Source: Siphonodentalium dalli | Taxonomy: Eukaryota; Mollusca; Scaphopoda; Gadilida; Siphonodentaliidae | DNA length: 64,000 nt | Direction: 5' to 3' | Assembly (NCBI GenBank): GCA_032622095.1 | Contig: CP136069.1 | Coordinates: forward strand, 83,104,958-83,168,957 | In this document: piece by piece, positions 11,401 to 26,400 of the stretch | Numbering within the stretch: position 1 is the first letter of the stretch | Layout of the letters: the number at the start of each line of letters is the position of its first letter | The notes under the pieces: model-generated | What the model was told of the DNA's origin: nothing | The model's input: the letters and a program-made list of their open reading frames with translations, nothing else | Database searches by the model: none | Program-made: the position numbers and the translations under genes

Positions 11401-14400
11401 TACGTGTCATTGTTAACATCCATGACAAATTTTATGAAGATCTGACCAAAGCTACGACCTACAAACTTCATGATGATCAGACGAACAGTACGACCTGTAG
11501 ACCGCGCCAATGGATTGAATTTTGAAGGATTTAGTCATGCAAAGAGTAAAATCCAAGATGGCTGCTGTTTTTGGACTCGTTCCCATCAACATGTCATTGT
11601 TATCATCCATGACAAATTTCATGACCATCTGACCAAAGCTACGACCTGTAGCCCGCACCAAAGGATTTAGTCATGCAAAGAGTAAAATCATAGATGGCTG
11701 CTGGCGGCCATGTTTTTCGGCCGAACGACCCCAAAATGACTCGTTCCCATCTACATGTCATTGTTAACATCCATGACAAATTTCATGATGATCAGAAGAA
11801 CAGTACGACCTGTAGCCCGCGCCAATGGATTGAATTTTGAAATCTAAGATGGCTGCTGACGGCCATGTTTTTTGGCCGAACGACCCCAAAATGATTCGTT
11901 CCCATCTACATGTCAATGTCAACATTCATGACAAATATCATAAAGATTAGACCAAAGGTACAACCTGTAGCCCGTGCCAAAGGATTTAGTCATGCAAAGA
12001 GTAAAATCCAAGATGGCTGCTGGCGGCCATGTTTTATGGCTGAACGACTCCAAAATCACTCGTTCCCATCAACATGTCAGTGTTAACATCCATGACAAAT
12101 TTCATAAACTTCCATCCAACGCAACGACCTGTAGCCCACGCCAAAGCATTTAGTAATGCAAAGAGTAAAATCCAAGATGGCTGCTGACGGCCATGTTTTT
12201 TGGCCGAACGACCCCAAAATGACTCGTTCCCATCTACATGTCAATATTAACATCCATGACAAATTTCATGATGATCAAACGAACAGTACAACCTGTAGCC
12301 CGCGCCAATGGATTGAATTTTGAAATCCAAGATGGCCACCAGCGGCAGGGTTTTTGGCCGAATAACCCCAAAATGACTCGTTCCCCATCTACATGTCAAT
12401 GTCAACATTCATGCAAAATCTCATAAAGATCAGACCAAAGGTACGACCTGTAGCCCGCGCCAAAGGAAATTGTTGACAGACACACGGACGACGGACGCCA
12501 AGCCATGGCAATATCTCAAACTTACAAAAGTAAGTTGAGCTAAAAATTAAGACTCCCATCTAGTAGTCATCCGGAAGATCCATATGAAGTTAGATTTATC
12601 TGGCCGTCGGCCATGTTTTTGACGAACGACACCCAAAATGACTCATTCTCATTTACATGTCAACATCCATGACAATTTCATTATCATACAAACGGTATGG
12701 CATGTAGCCCGTGCCAATGGATTGAATTTTTAAATCAAAGAAGGCCACTGACGGCTAGTTTTTTTTTACCAAAACAAAACAAACTAGAGGTGTGACTGTC
12801 CCAATGGGACTACAGTTACCCCCTGTTTTTAAAATACTAAGATGTTTCACATGTCAGTAAACATTTAGTTAAAATAATAAAATAACAGTTCCCATTGCAG
12901 GTGTGCAACCATAACCCTAATCTTAAACCTATTGACCAAGAAATGTAGGAATAAAAGCTTGGACAATATTATGTATGTTGCGAAAAAAATTCTAAGTCGA
13001 AAAAGGGGAATAACTCCACACAAAATATGTCGGACAGACGTCATAATCGCAGGTGCACAGGTTCCCATGGTACTAAATATCAGTGCCAAGATTAAAAAAC
13101 ATTGACCGAAAAATGTAGGAATAAAAGCTCGGACAAATTTATGCATGTTGCAAAAAAAAGTTTCTAAGTCGAAAAAGGGCGATAACTCCACCAAAAAATG
13201 TCGGACAGACGTCATAATCGCAGGTGCACAAGTTCCCATGGTACTAAATATCTGTGCCACGTTTTAAAAAAATTGACCGAAAAATGTAGGAATAAAAGCT
13301 CGGACAAAAGTATACATGTTGCGAAAAATGTCTAAGTCGAAAAAGGGGGGATAACTCCACCAAAAAAAGTCTGACAGACGTCATAATCGCAGGTGCACAG
13401 GTTCCCATGGTGGTTGATGTCTGTGCCAAGTTTCACGGAAATTGATCAAAAAACGACTGAGAAAAACTCCGGACAAATTTGTGTCCACGGACGGATGGAC
13501 TGACAAGCTGACTCCAGTATACCCCCCTAACTTCGTTGCGTGGGGTATAACTAGAGGTGTGACTGTCACAATGGGTCTACGGATACCCCCCCCCCCCCCT
13601 GTTTTTAAAATACTAAGATGTTTCACATGTCAGTAAACATTTAGTTAAAATAATAATATAACAGTTCCCATTGCAGGTGTACAACCATAACCTTAATCTT
13701 AAACCTATTGACCGAAAAATGTAGGAATAAAAGCTTGGACAAAATTATGTCGAGAAAGGGGAATAACTCCACACAAAAAATGTCGGACAGACGTCATAAT
13801 CGCAGGTGCACAGGTTCCCATGGTACTAAATATCAGTGCCAAGATTAAAAAACATTGACCAAAAAATGTAGATATAAAAGCTCGGACAAAATTATGCATG
13901 TTGCAAAAAAAGTTTCTAAGTCGAAAAAGGGGGATAACTCCACCAAAAAATGTCGGACAGACGTCATAATCGCAGGTGCACAAGTTCCCATGGTACTAAA
14001 TATCTGTGCCACGTTTTTTTTAAATTGACGGAAAAATATAAATAAAAGCTCGGACAAAATAATACATGTTGCGAAAATTTTCTAAATCGAAAAAGGTGGG
14101 ATAACTCCACCAAAAAAAGTCCGACAGACGTCATAATCGCAGGTGCAGAGGTTCCCATGGTGGTTGATGTCTGTACCAAGTTTCACGGAAATTGATCAAA
14201 AAACGACTGAGAAAAACTCCGGACAAGCTGACTCCAGTATACCCCCCTAACTTCGTTGCGGGGGGTATAACAAGACAGTCAATGATTGTGGAGACGCTTA
14301 CGAGACTGTCTAGACTGAGACTCGGAAGACCATAAGAGTTAGTACTCGTCAAATTCACTTAAAACAAGTGCACCGCTGGGCGGAGTTAACGCCCCCGACT

Positions 14401-17400
14401 GTACAATCAGAGAGGATTTTTCTTATTTTTGTGCAAATGCTTATTAAATGGCACTTTGTAAAGTTATGTTATTCATGAGTAAACAATCCAAAATCAAGTT
14501 ATCATTTGGAAACCAAAAAAAGTAGCAGAAAACCTGAATTTTCTAAGTCCAAAAAGGGGCGTAACTCTGGAAAAAATAGGCGGACGACACGGCTATGGGG
14601 AAATCTTGTCCCCCCGGCTGGTCTATTAGCATACCAAAGATCAACTGAATTGAGTTAGCGAAACCAAAGTTATGAGTTGAAACGTTCGTAAGGGTCGACA
14701 ATTTTCTAAGTCCAAAAAGGGGCGTAACTCTGGAAAAAATGGGCGGACGAAACCGCAGTTATGGGGAAATCTTGTCCCCCTGGCTGGTCTATTAGCATAC
14801 CAAATATCAACTGAATTGAGTTAGCGAAACCAAAGTTATGAGTTGAAACGTTCGTACGGACGGACAGAAGGACGGAGGGCTCCACTATATACCCCCAAAT
14901 CTCCATCGGAGATCGGGGGCATAACAAGTAGTCCTAAAGAGTGATGTAGCCTAGAGGGTCTCCATTGAGCAGAGGGGTGTCCACCTTGAAATATGGTCCA
15001 GATCCCCCACCCACAAAATCCATAGTCTGCTCCCTCCCAACTGAAGCAAACACGCTCCCAAGTTCGTAAAATTCCTTTGCACATGTTGGAATTTTACAAC
15101 TGATACCTCAAGCTTTCCTAACTGTGGCAAAGTTACAACCTGACATGCCCCCCTTTTTTAATGGTGGACCCCATTCAAAAAAAATTTGATCCCAACTCTC
15201 CATAGGCCATACACACCAAATGGCATTTCTTGATCGGTCGAACCCATTTTAACAAATCTAACCCAGTCCCAAGTAACACAAGGACCCTCCATACTAGTTA
15301 CTACATATAAGCTAAATAGGACTGATGGCTCTTGAGGAGGTGACATTTTAAGAATTACTATGGGGGAAGAGTTATGTCCCTAGTCGCACTTTGGCGAAGG
15401 CTGGTCACAGATAGAGGTCGCGGGTGTCGGCTTCGATTCGCGCAAGCACCCCTATTTGACCTGGTGAACTCATTTCAACAAATCTAATCCAAGTCACCCA
15501 CTCTATACCAAAATGTATGCTAAATATGCCAAATGGTTCTTGAGAAAATGTTTTAAAAATAACTAATGAGGGAAAGAATTTATGTCCGTGGCTCTGACCC
15601 TATTTGACCCAGTGATCCAATTCTGAATACTTGTCCCCCCATACCAAATATAAGCTGAATAGGACTGATGGTTCTTGATAGGAAGACATTTTAAGAATTA
15701 CAATGGATGGACAAGTTATGTCCCTGGCTCCGCCCTTATTTACCCAGGTGACCTCATTTTAACACATCTGTATCCCTGTCACCCAAGGACCTTCCATACC
15801 AATTATAAGCTAAATAGCCCCAGTGATTCTTTAGATGTTTTAAGAATTACTATGGATGGAAAGAGTTAGGTCCTTAGCTTTGCCACTTTTTGACCATGTG
15901 ACCCCCATTTGAACAGAACTGAATCCCAGCCACCTAGGGACCATCCACACAAAATATGTCTCAATTCTTCATCTCAGGTAAGCTGAGAAAAATGCCTCCT
16001 TTCTCATCCAGTTTCCCATATGTAATTGCCTGAGAAAACAGGTATTTAGTTTTACTGGCCTAACTGTCGTATTTAGTTTTTTACTGGCCTAACTGTCAGA
16101 TTCATCATTCACACTTGCCTTGGGAGTTTGTTATAAGCCATGGGTCATTTATATACAAACTCTCGAACAGGCAGAGAATTTTTGGGTATTAATCAAAGGA
16201 GCGATCATTCAAATCAGATTTTGTTAACACTGCCATTTCATTTATTACTTTATAATCAATGTGACTTCTGTCTTCTATATGGTGTTAAGTAAACATTCTG
16301 TGATTGCAGACACCTTCCTCATATCTCATAGAGCTCTGAGTATCTGCTAGCTTTTTGCATGTTCTTGATTTTAGAAGGATTTAAACCAAATTTGGTTGAG
16401 TCACCTTGATGGACGTTATAATGGTGTTATTTTTTTTCAAATTGAGCAGGAAATTTTGTTAATAAATTGAATAAAAGGTCGGCAGACCTCATGTCCGCCG
16501 TCTAAGCGTCGGCTTGATACGACCATTGTTTGCGCATAAAAATTGGCATGGCGGAACCCGAATTCTAACTTGACCTGTGTTTTGCTGGGGGAAAGACACA
16601 TACCAAATTTGGTTTAAATCTGATTAACTCTACTAAAGTTATCATCCGGACACCAACTTTTGGGGTTTTATATGTCGGGCCACAACTCGCAAAAATTATC
16701 TGATTAAACCGAAATTCGAACTTGAACTGTATTTTGATCCACAAAAAAAAACGGGTTTTGCATATAAACAATCCAAAATCGAGTTATCATCGGGAAACCA
16801 AAACAGAAGAAAAACGGACTTTTCTATGTCGAAAAAGGGGCACAACTCTGCCAAAAATGGTCGGGCAGAACCATTGTTCGAATTTGACCTGTGTTTTGCT
16901 GGGAGAAAGTAATATACCAAATTTGGTTTGAATCCGATTAACTCTACTAAAGTCATCATCTGGAAACCAACTTTCGGCAGATGTTTAACCCATACCTTGG
17001 CGATAACGATTAGCTATTTTCATAAATCCTTACTGCAACCTTTTCAACAATTCACATCTTACTATTAAAGCTACTCGATCCGATTAAGCACCCCTCAGTT
17101 ACTTTTTATTTGGCTTCGGGGGTAAAAAATATTTTATTCAAATCGAGGAACCCATTCCTCAAAGCTCAGAGTAAGCAGATATCAATTTTTTAAATCTATT
17201 ATCTTTAACCACCTGGAATATTTAGTGGCCATATGAAAGTTGATGAAGATGGATAACTCAAAAATCAAGTGGTATTTTTGTGTCAGATATATGACAAAGT
17301 AGCAAAATTTCATTGTACAAAATGTTGATAAACAACAGATTTTGGGCAATTTTATACTATAGTGGACTGTGGTTAGCATTATTTTTGGGCAATTAATTGA

Positions 17401-20400
17401 TTCTGATAACAGAAGCGGAATTTCAAAAAAACTGTTGTTGGAATCTGATGATATGGGGACCATCAAATCGGATTGAGTACCTTTAAGTTCACAAGTGGCA
17501 TAAGACTTATTGGGCACCTTCCATATGAACATGGATATGGCATTTGATTCCAACCTATTAAGTCAGTTTAAAATAGATATATAGTCTTATAGAGCTCAGT
17601 CCATAGTCAGGCAGAAGAACCATACATAACAGTTAAAGATAAACTATTTTTAAAATTTCGTAAAATATGATTGATAATGATTGGATATAACATACTTTAA
17701 TGCATAATTATGAGATAACTAGAGGTCACCAGGGATATGAGATTGAAGATATTAGATTTATTACATTGGATAGCATACTGTATGTCTATGGAATGGGTGG
17801 GTTAATTTTGTTAATATTTTAAAGCAACTAAACCAAATGACCCTCTCTGTACAGGTTAGGGGAGTGTTATCATAAACTATGACTTGAAATATAATATAAT
17901 CAATGACAAATATTTGAGTTATTAAATGAGATAGCAAGTGGTTGATCTTAATCACACTAATGAACTGATCAAAATAGTCTATAAATGCATGTACATGTAT
18001 ATGGATTTAGAAGCCCACACAATAAGTCAGTCTCAAGAATACAAGCAACATAATTATTATCCTGCACCCCAAATGCAATAGATGGAATGTCAAAATAAGA
18101 CATTTCCTCTGATGTTTTTAGAAATCCTTACTGAACCTGGCTCAAAGTGAAAGATATAATTTAATATCTGCCTATCAGATATCATGTGTCTATGGAATGG
18201 GTTAATATTAATCCCAAAATCCAGGCAAGACCAGAGAGCTATGTTGGAGTTGATAAAATCCTGAGAAGTCACTGTCCACACTATGGAAATGCAATAAACA
18301 GATAGCTATTAAAGTGCAGCAGTGAGTATCAGATTTCATTACCAGGTATCAATAATAGAGATTATCTCTAGTCTCTCTTAGCTGCTACAGTTATATATTG
18401 TAAGCAAATATCAAATCTGTTCAATTCTTAGTTAAAAGGGGCCATAATTCTGGTATAAACAGGATCTGACCCATATTCAAACTCGATCTGTATTTTGAGT
18501 TGATAAACTCGCATACCAAATTTGGTTCTTATCAGTTGAAAAATGGTTGATTAATAAAAATATGCAGAAATTCTATATCAAAGGGCCATAACTCCTTTAA
18601 AAAATATCGGATCAATCCCATATTCGAACTCGATCTGTATTTTGGTCCGAGAAACTTGCATACCAAATTTGATTCTGATCAGATAAATTTTTTTTGAGTT
18701 ATGGTAGCATGCATGAATTCTAAGTCGAAAAAGGGCCATAACTCCGTAAAAAAAACTCGGATCGAACCCATATTCGAACTCGATCTGTATTTGCTGCTGA
18801 GAAATTCATATACAAAATTTGGTTCCGATCAGATATAAAATGTTCGAGTTATCGCACCATGCGTAAAGTGTCTACAGACAGACAGACAGACAGACGGACG
18901 GACGGACTAACGACGAGTGGTCAATCCGGACAACGACACTATGTTTACCATACTATGGTATGGGTAAACATAAAAAGGGGCATAACTCTGGTCGGCGGAC
19001 AACAAGGAGTTCAATATAAAACATTTTTTTTTTTTTTTTTTGAATAGTTGTGTCCCTGGCTCTGATCCTATTTAACTCAGTGACCCCATTTGAACAAATA
19101 TGAACCCCAGTCACCCAAGGACACTCCATACCAAATATAAGCTAAATCGGCCCAATGGTTCTTGATTAGTAATTCTAAGATTTACTATGGAGGAATTGAG
19201 TTATGGCCCTGCTTTTGCAACTATATGACCCAGTGACCTCATTTGAACAAATCTGAATGTGAGTCACCTAGGGAACATCCACACCAAATATGAACCCATT
19301 TGGTCTTATGGTTTCAGAAGAAGATGTTTAAAGAATTGTTGAGGGACGGATGGACGACGAGTGACGACTATAGCTCCACCGGAGACTTCGTCTCAGGTGA
19401 GCTAAAAAACGTGTTATCGGTGCTCGGACAAGTCCGTTCCACGATCCGCATTTTTCAGTCACATGTTGCTTAATAAAACAATTTATTCCAATTTTTTTTA
19501 GTAAATTTAAAGAACAACCATATGTAAGTCAATTATATCAATCATAGTAGATACATGTTTGAATGCACTGTCCGATTCAACAGAGCAGTGAGATATTACA
19601 CTAACCTTATTATTCAGCAAGATATCTCTGATCTCAACCAGATCACCTTTGGTGAATACGAAGCCAACATTGCCCCTGATGGCTGGCAGCAACCTGTAGG
19701 TTGAAGCATCAACATAAATTTTACAATAGATCACTTCGTCTTTCGTCTTATAGAACCGAAGGGTGAAAGTGAAATAATTTATTGCCAGTTTGATTTCATA
19801 AGGAATTTTACGTAACAAAGAAAGGACAAAGACTGAGGTAAAAGCTGGGAATCCGAGGAACATACAACAAAATAATTGTGCATAATTTGTGACTTAGGCC
19901 ATTCAAATTAGTCATGATTATGTCTTTCTCCTCTGAATAACAACCCTATTTAAATTCTGGAAATATTCACCAGGCAGTAAAAAGTGTAGCATTTTGCTAA
20001 TCAAATGTGGGCCATTGCTATACAATTTAATATTTCCTATACCATGTTTCTGCCAATTGTATATTGTTAAGAACTCGATAAAGTTACATGTAGTTGCTCT
20101 TTTATATTCCAAACCATTTTTGGCCAACAGTGTCAATTCTTCTACTGATAATTACTTGTCTGGAGGTAGAGAAGAGATGATATTTTGGAACTCTCTTCAA
20201 AATAGCTAGAGTAAGAAAACACACTTTATGACTTATATTTGCTGTTTTTCTGCGCAAATAACAGGAGTTTCCACAAACAACCTGCTTCAAACATTAAAAA
20301 CATTATGGACTAGTTCGGTTGAAACTGATCAGTTAGTATTCAGGCGCTAATGCCAACTGTAGGTATGTAGCATTCTACTACATAGCCAAAAATCTCAAGC

Positions 20401-23400
20401 AATTCGACTGTAGCACTCCAGAGAAAATATCGTCTGAACCATGCTCAATTATAAATAATTGTTTGATTTGGGACACAATATTTACTTCGATTCAGGACGC
20501 TAACTATCAATAAACTAAAGAAAACAATTTTGCCATCCCGAGTCAATGCATTTAATTAATATATAAGAATGATGTGGGTTATCAATTTGGATACAATATT
20601 TCTAAAAATAACTTGGTAGCAAGATTATTCTTCATTTCTATTTGATCACCCAGTCACCCTGCCTGGGTGACTTTAAAGAGGAAGCTCACAAAAATCTCTT
20701 TAGAAAGTTTCATTTTGCCATACAGCAATTGGTTTTATAAAAAATAATAAATTTTTAGATGGCCGAGTGGCTTCTCAATTTTCCAATGCGAAACAAAGAT
20801 GTTGTTTTAAACCCCAATGTTCACATATTTTTTGCAAATGAGATCAGCGCATGTCAAGGTTTAAATAAGTCTTAACAGTGGTTGCAAATGTCATTGAATC
20901 AACTGTAGTTAGCCGCATGTCATCAGCTAGAACGGTAATTGCGGTTTAGATAATTTTCCGAGCACGGACTGACTACAGTTGACTTTGAACATTCTGATCT
21001 TTTTGTGATGAGTTTTGTGATAACTTCTCGAGCTAGAAATCTTCTGAAGCTATGTTTCTTGAGGATTAGCCCAACCCCAAGATATGGTGAATTACTTCAA
21101 CTTTTAAATCAAAGCAGAAAATAAATAAACATCCCATACTATTACTTAACTAATGAATGTCTACATGTAGCTTTCCAAGATGTTCATACGGAACTAGAAC
21201 AAGCTTTTTATGAATTGCATAACTACTCACTTTTCGAGAGATGGATTGTTCTCGAGATGACCACGGAGAGCCTTCCGCATCATTGTGTTCTTGCCCATTA
21301 GAACAACTGAAGAGCAATAAAGATACAATAAACTCTCATGAGCTACACAGGTAGCTAAAGAATCCTCCAACTCGTTCTCTTACCGGTATATTAAGTGCGT
21401 TATCTCAGACAGCCCAGGAGGCAAATATTGTCCTTGCAATCTGGCCAGTACCAGTGGGTTCAGTCATTTCTGACTCTGGTACAGAATGCCAGACTACTAA
21501 ACAGTTGGGAGTCATCATCGATTTGCATTTCATAATAGGAGGGATAGGATCACAAATTTAAGCACAAGACAAATGGTGACCCTGATAAATGTGTTAAATG
21601 TCCTGTTGAAAGATGTGAACAATACATGAGATAAATTGTTGTTGTAATAGGGAATTAATGACCTCTAGCAGATCTCCAGGGAATGTTTATACAAATGTCA
21701 GATTTCACTTGACATGTGTAGGCATACCCTGCATACAGTTAGAGCCAAAGTAAATGGTTCTTTCTAATGATTCTCTGTTCAGAATTTGAGTAAATATTAT
21801 TTTTGGGACCAGGGTGGCAGAAGCAGTGAACTTGAATAAAGGGCCAGGGGCGCAATATATATATATATATTGAATTGACAATGGAGTTTAACATTTTTTT
21901 TTTATAAATATTTTTTGGCCCTGGCCCTGCCCACATTTTACCCAGTGAGCTCATTTGAACAAATCTGAACCACAGTCACCCAAGGATCATTCATACCAAA
22001 TATGAACCCATTTGGCCTGATGGTATTTGAGAAGATGTTTAAAAAAATCACTATGGAGGGAAAGAGTTATGGCCCTGGCTTCGCAACTGTTTGACCCAGT
22101 GACCTAATTTGAACAAATCTGAATTCGAGTCCCCTAGGGAACATCCACACCAAATATGAACCCATTCGGCCTTACGGTTCCAGAGGAGAAGATGTTCAAA
22201 GAATTGTTGACGGACGGATGGATGGACGGACGGACGGACGAGGAGTGATGACTATAGCTCCACCGGAGACTTCGTCTCAGGTGAGCTAAGAAGTGCATTG
22301 TCATGATTATCTCAATTCAAAAATCAGACTACATAGTCAGTAATCACATGTTTTATGGTGGTAAACATCTTATGTTATAATTCATGACAATTTTTCTATT
22401 GACAAACTCTCAGAAAAAAATTAGAGTGTGCGTTGTGTAATATCACTGTACATCAGATAACATTTTCATCATTGAGCATGTCAAACACTTTCTTCTATAA
22501 AAGACAATGACCTAAAATAATCACCTATGATATAGCCGAGGACACCGTTATTAAATTTGTTTGCCCATTCCCTACCAAATGTACTAGTAAATGTTTGGGG
22601 TAGGTCATCAAGACGACGACATCCCATCACATAAGATAAATGTAATATCTTACAACCCAATTTATAATGGCATTTTTCAGTTCTTTATAGGAACTGAGAG
22701 GCCTGGAAACCTGGCGTGAGCAGGTTTCATCACCCATGTACCCACTACGCAAATTGTAAGCTATTTTCACAGACTTAAATTTTAGGAACCAAGTATGTTA
22801 CAATCGTCTTTGAAGAGCTAAAGACAAAGGTTTAGCCAGGAGAAAGTTACAATAACTAATCATGTTCACTCAATCAGTTATGATGTAAGAAATGATTGCT
22901 ACTAATGTCATGCCCAACTCCTCAATAAGGCTGACTAATTGTCTTTTGATGTTCCTGCACAGTGCTGTCAACTCAGAGATAGTCGGTCATTCGCACAAAT
23001 ATAACTGCCATGATCAGCAAGGCACCAAAATTGTACATCATAAAAAATAAATAGGGGCCCATGTTGTTTAAGATTTCATGGAAATTATAAGTACTTGGAA
23101 CATGGAAGTTGAATTGTTTTGTTTGGACAACACAATTATTCCAAAATTTACACAATCCAGGAATTGCACATGGATGAGGGTGATTTTTAACCCTCCTGGA
23201 TTTTTCAATGAAAGTGTCAATGAATCTGTAGCTCAACTTGGAGAGGGGATGTCATACATCAGTCAATGGAGTGAAAAGGAAAATGGAAAGTTTAAGCAAT
23301 AGCAGAGATAAAACTGAAGAGCAGTATGAGGTTTGAGATCAATTGGATGAAAAAATGCTGGCTCTTGGGTGTGCTTTAGTATTTAGTCATGCAAAGAGTC

Positions 23401-26400
23401 AAGTCCGAGATGGCTGCTGGTGGCCATGTAAATTTTCATAAGAACTGACTGCTCACATCTGGAGGTCACCACGAAGATCCATATGAAATTTGGTGACGAT
23501 TGGATGAGGGATGTGTGGACAAAGGATTTAATCATGCAAAGAGTAAAATTCAAGATGGCCAATGGCAGCCATGTTTTTAACACAATTTTGAAAATATTGA
23601 TGATCTGACGAGGGATGTGGTCTGTAGGGTGTGCCAAAGATTTAGTTATGCAGAGAGTAAAATCTAAGATGGCTGCAGGCGGCCATGTTTTTCACAGAAG
23701 ATCACAATAAATGTAGCCTGTTGGGTGTGCTAAAGGAAATTTTTGATGGGACACATTGACAGAATGATGCGCACACAGGCACCAACCCATGGCAATGGAT
23801 CAAACTTGACTTTGTCAAGTTGAGCTAAAAATCCAGCACCAAACTGATAACTATGGTAAGAAAAACCACATCATATTTGTGAAATCATACATATGTGACA
23901 ATGGATCCCAGGGTACAGATCACTCATTATAGTAAGTCCCATGACTACTATTAAGGATACACCCACAATGTAATTGGATTACATTAAGAGTAGTCCTATT
24001 AACAATTCAGTTCTTTCTAGAACACCCCCCCCCCCCCCTCAAAGAACATATTTTGATAATATCCCACTACTCTTATTTGTGCCAAATAGAAAACTCGCAA
24101 GAATTTGCTATTGACAGTCTCTCAGAAAAAAATTAGAGTGTGCTTTGTGTAATATCACTGTACATCAGATAAAATTTTCATCATTGAGCATGTCAAAAGC
24201 ATTCTCAGGCAAAATAATGACTTGGAAGTTGAGAATTATCACCTGACATATTACAGGGATTCCGCTATACCGGCAGGGGGTCCCTTTGACGGCCCCGTTC
24301 CCCTAGCCAAGTTTTCCCCTAGCAAAGTTTTTCTCTGATTTTCCCCGGACGCATTCCCCTCCCAGGGCCCTTGAACCCTTTGTTTTAATGCAAACTCCTT
24401 GAAAACCCTGGAATTTCGTGTAACCGTAAAACCTTCAGTATATCGATTCGTAATATATAGCCGGAAACGATATATTTTGTGTACGATGCGAATGCGATAT
24501 TTGTGACGTAACTCTACCAATGAAGCGTCATAGCTTCGTTGGTTACCAAGTACAAATCTTTATATAGCAATTATCTCGAGTCAATATCAATTGTGTGACC
24601 CCCCTCTCCCGCCCAATGAAGCATCATAGCCAACACTTTCCCGCCGATAGCAGCAATTCTCTCGAGGTAATTTCAATTGTGTGACCCCAAATGATTGAAT
24701 GCAACAACAAAATAGTTCCGAGCTTTTTAAACCAGTGTTCGTAGATCGAATGAATTTTTAAAAGACGAGTGAATGTTACTGTTGGTCATGAACTTCCCTT
24801 GATGACTTGGCGAGGCACCTCCTCAAGAGTATAGTTGACTTTTAACTGGTACGAAATATCATAGTACATTTAATTATTCTACCCACCGGAAATAAAAAAT
24901 AAATCTAAATTTAGTCTCAGTTAAAAGTTTGTTTTTATTTCACTCAGTTCAACCACAATAATGTGGTTAATCAACTTAATTGACTGACTGTTGTATCACA
25001 TAATTGTTACATTTCTTGTTTTAATTTTGAGAATGTATACATACCAGAATTATAATCGTAATTCGCGTTCTGCTGGACAATGCATTTCTAGTGTTGCACT
25101 TTTCTAAATTTTCGAAGCAGGTGTTCGTGTTTTCCCCTATCTACAAACCGACCCCATTCCCCTACCCCCTAGCGGAAACACTGCATATTATGGCTGAGGG
25201 GAAACTGACACCACAATAGTTACCAGCTGTGCATATTCAGGTTTCAACAACCACCACTGCACAAAATAGAGTTTGACTAATTTATTCACTAAAGTCGTGG
25301 CATCATGAATAAGGCTTTCTTTGTGCTAAATTAAAAAAATATATTTTATTGATATACAAAGTTCTAGTAAAAGTTAAACTCATGGCACCCAAAACCTTTG
25401 CACGGGTTTGAATATGGTCTAGATCAGTCCCTGTATGGCACTTCTCCAAAGTCTTTCTATTCCTTACTTGTGTGGAGTGGATTAAATTTATTATTGAATG
25501 GCCCCCTCCCCGAGATGCAGTGAAATACATGCTAGAACATGAGTAATAATCATAATCTTGAGTGCTCAGACAGCCATTTATAGGCAAACATCTTCAAAAG
25601 AACTTGACGATGCCAGTGGGTTCAGTCATTTCTGACTCTGACACCTAGTGCCAAGCTGTTCAGATGACAAGATCATCATTGCACCTCTAACTTGCATGAT
25701 GAGTAATACAATGTGCATTCTATATATACTAAGTCTTAAAAACCCAAACCAGTAAATATCTGGAAAGGGGGGGGGGGGGGGGGCAAGCATGGAAAATGAA
25801 GAAAGGCCAAAAACAATTGTTTAATAGGCAATGTTTTTCAAATCGATCTAGTGCAGATATTGAATGTTGGCATACATTAATTGTTTTATTGTCTAGCCAT
25901 TTTATTTCAGCCTCCTTTATTAATCATTCCGTAATTGAGTAGTCATCTACATGGAGACCAACCATTGTCTCATAGTTCAAATTTTTTTCCCCTCCAATTT
26001 GCATTGATAAAAACTTGATTATTACAGACACATTCCGTATTTGAATGCCACGCTGTTTGGCATTTCCTGTGAAGTCTATCAATCAAAATATAAACTCGGA
26101 ACCAGAACAATTCTTTCAATATGAAATCAGTGGATCCTTAATGTTAGTAAAGTTCCTCTTGAAATTCACACGCTTCAAATAGAAATTGTTAACAAGAGCT
26201 ACGCTGGGCGTGCAAAATACGCCCTCTCTGGGGAAAAAAAGGGGCATAACTCTTGGTAAAAATTGGCGGACGGAACTCAAATTTGAACTTGACCTGTGTT
26301 TTGGTGGGAGAAAGTAATATACCAAATTATCATTGAATCCGATAAGCTCTAGTAAAGTTATCATCCGGACAACAAATTTCAGGGATTTTCTAAGTCAAAT

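Noticed and set aside
12865-14179. Set of minus-strand frames with [14 protein letters not shown]
   Set aside because: Translations of the ATACCCCC-family core; repeated in every unit and broken at unit borders.
16060-16110. ATGATGA box on the minus strand near 16096
   Set aside because: CTGA follows within two bases and there is no later box D at a workable distance.
20840-20940. TCATCAG/TCAG pair in intron 3 as a snoRNA
   Set aside because: Box C would start with C instead of a purine, no closing stem, and no internal boxes.
22680-22735. GTGATGA ... CTGA on the minus strand as a further snoRNA
   Set aside because: Box C is perfect, but the stem is about three pairs, D' is missing and the spacer is a self-complementary CAGTTC/GAACTG hairpin. 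There is no second copy.
24251-24520. 89-residue minus-strand frame
   Set aside because: Lies within the left end of the hAT-like element including its TIR; no domain and no homologous frame elsewhere.
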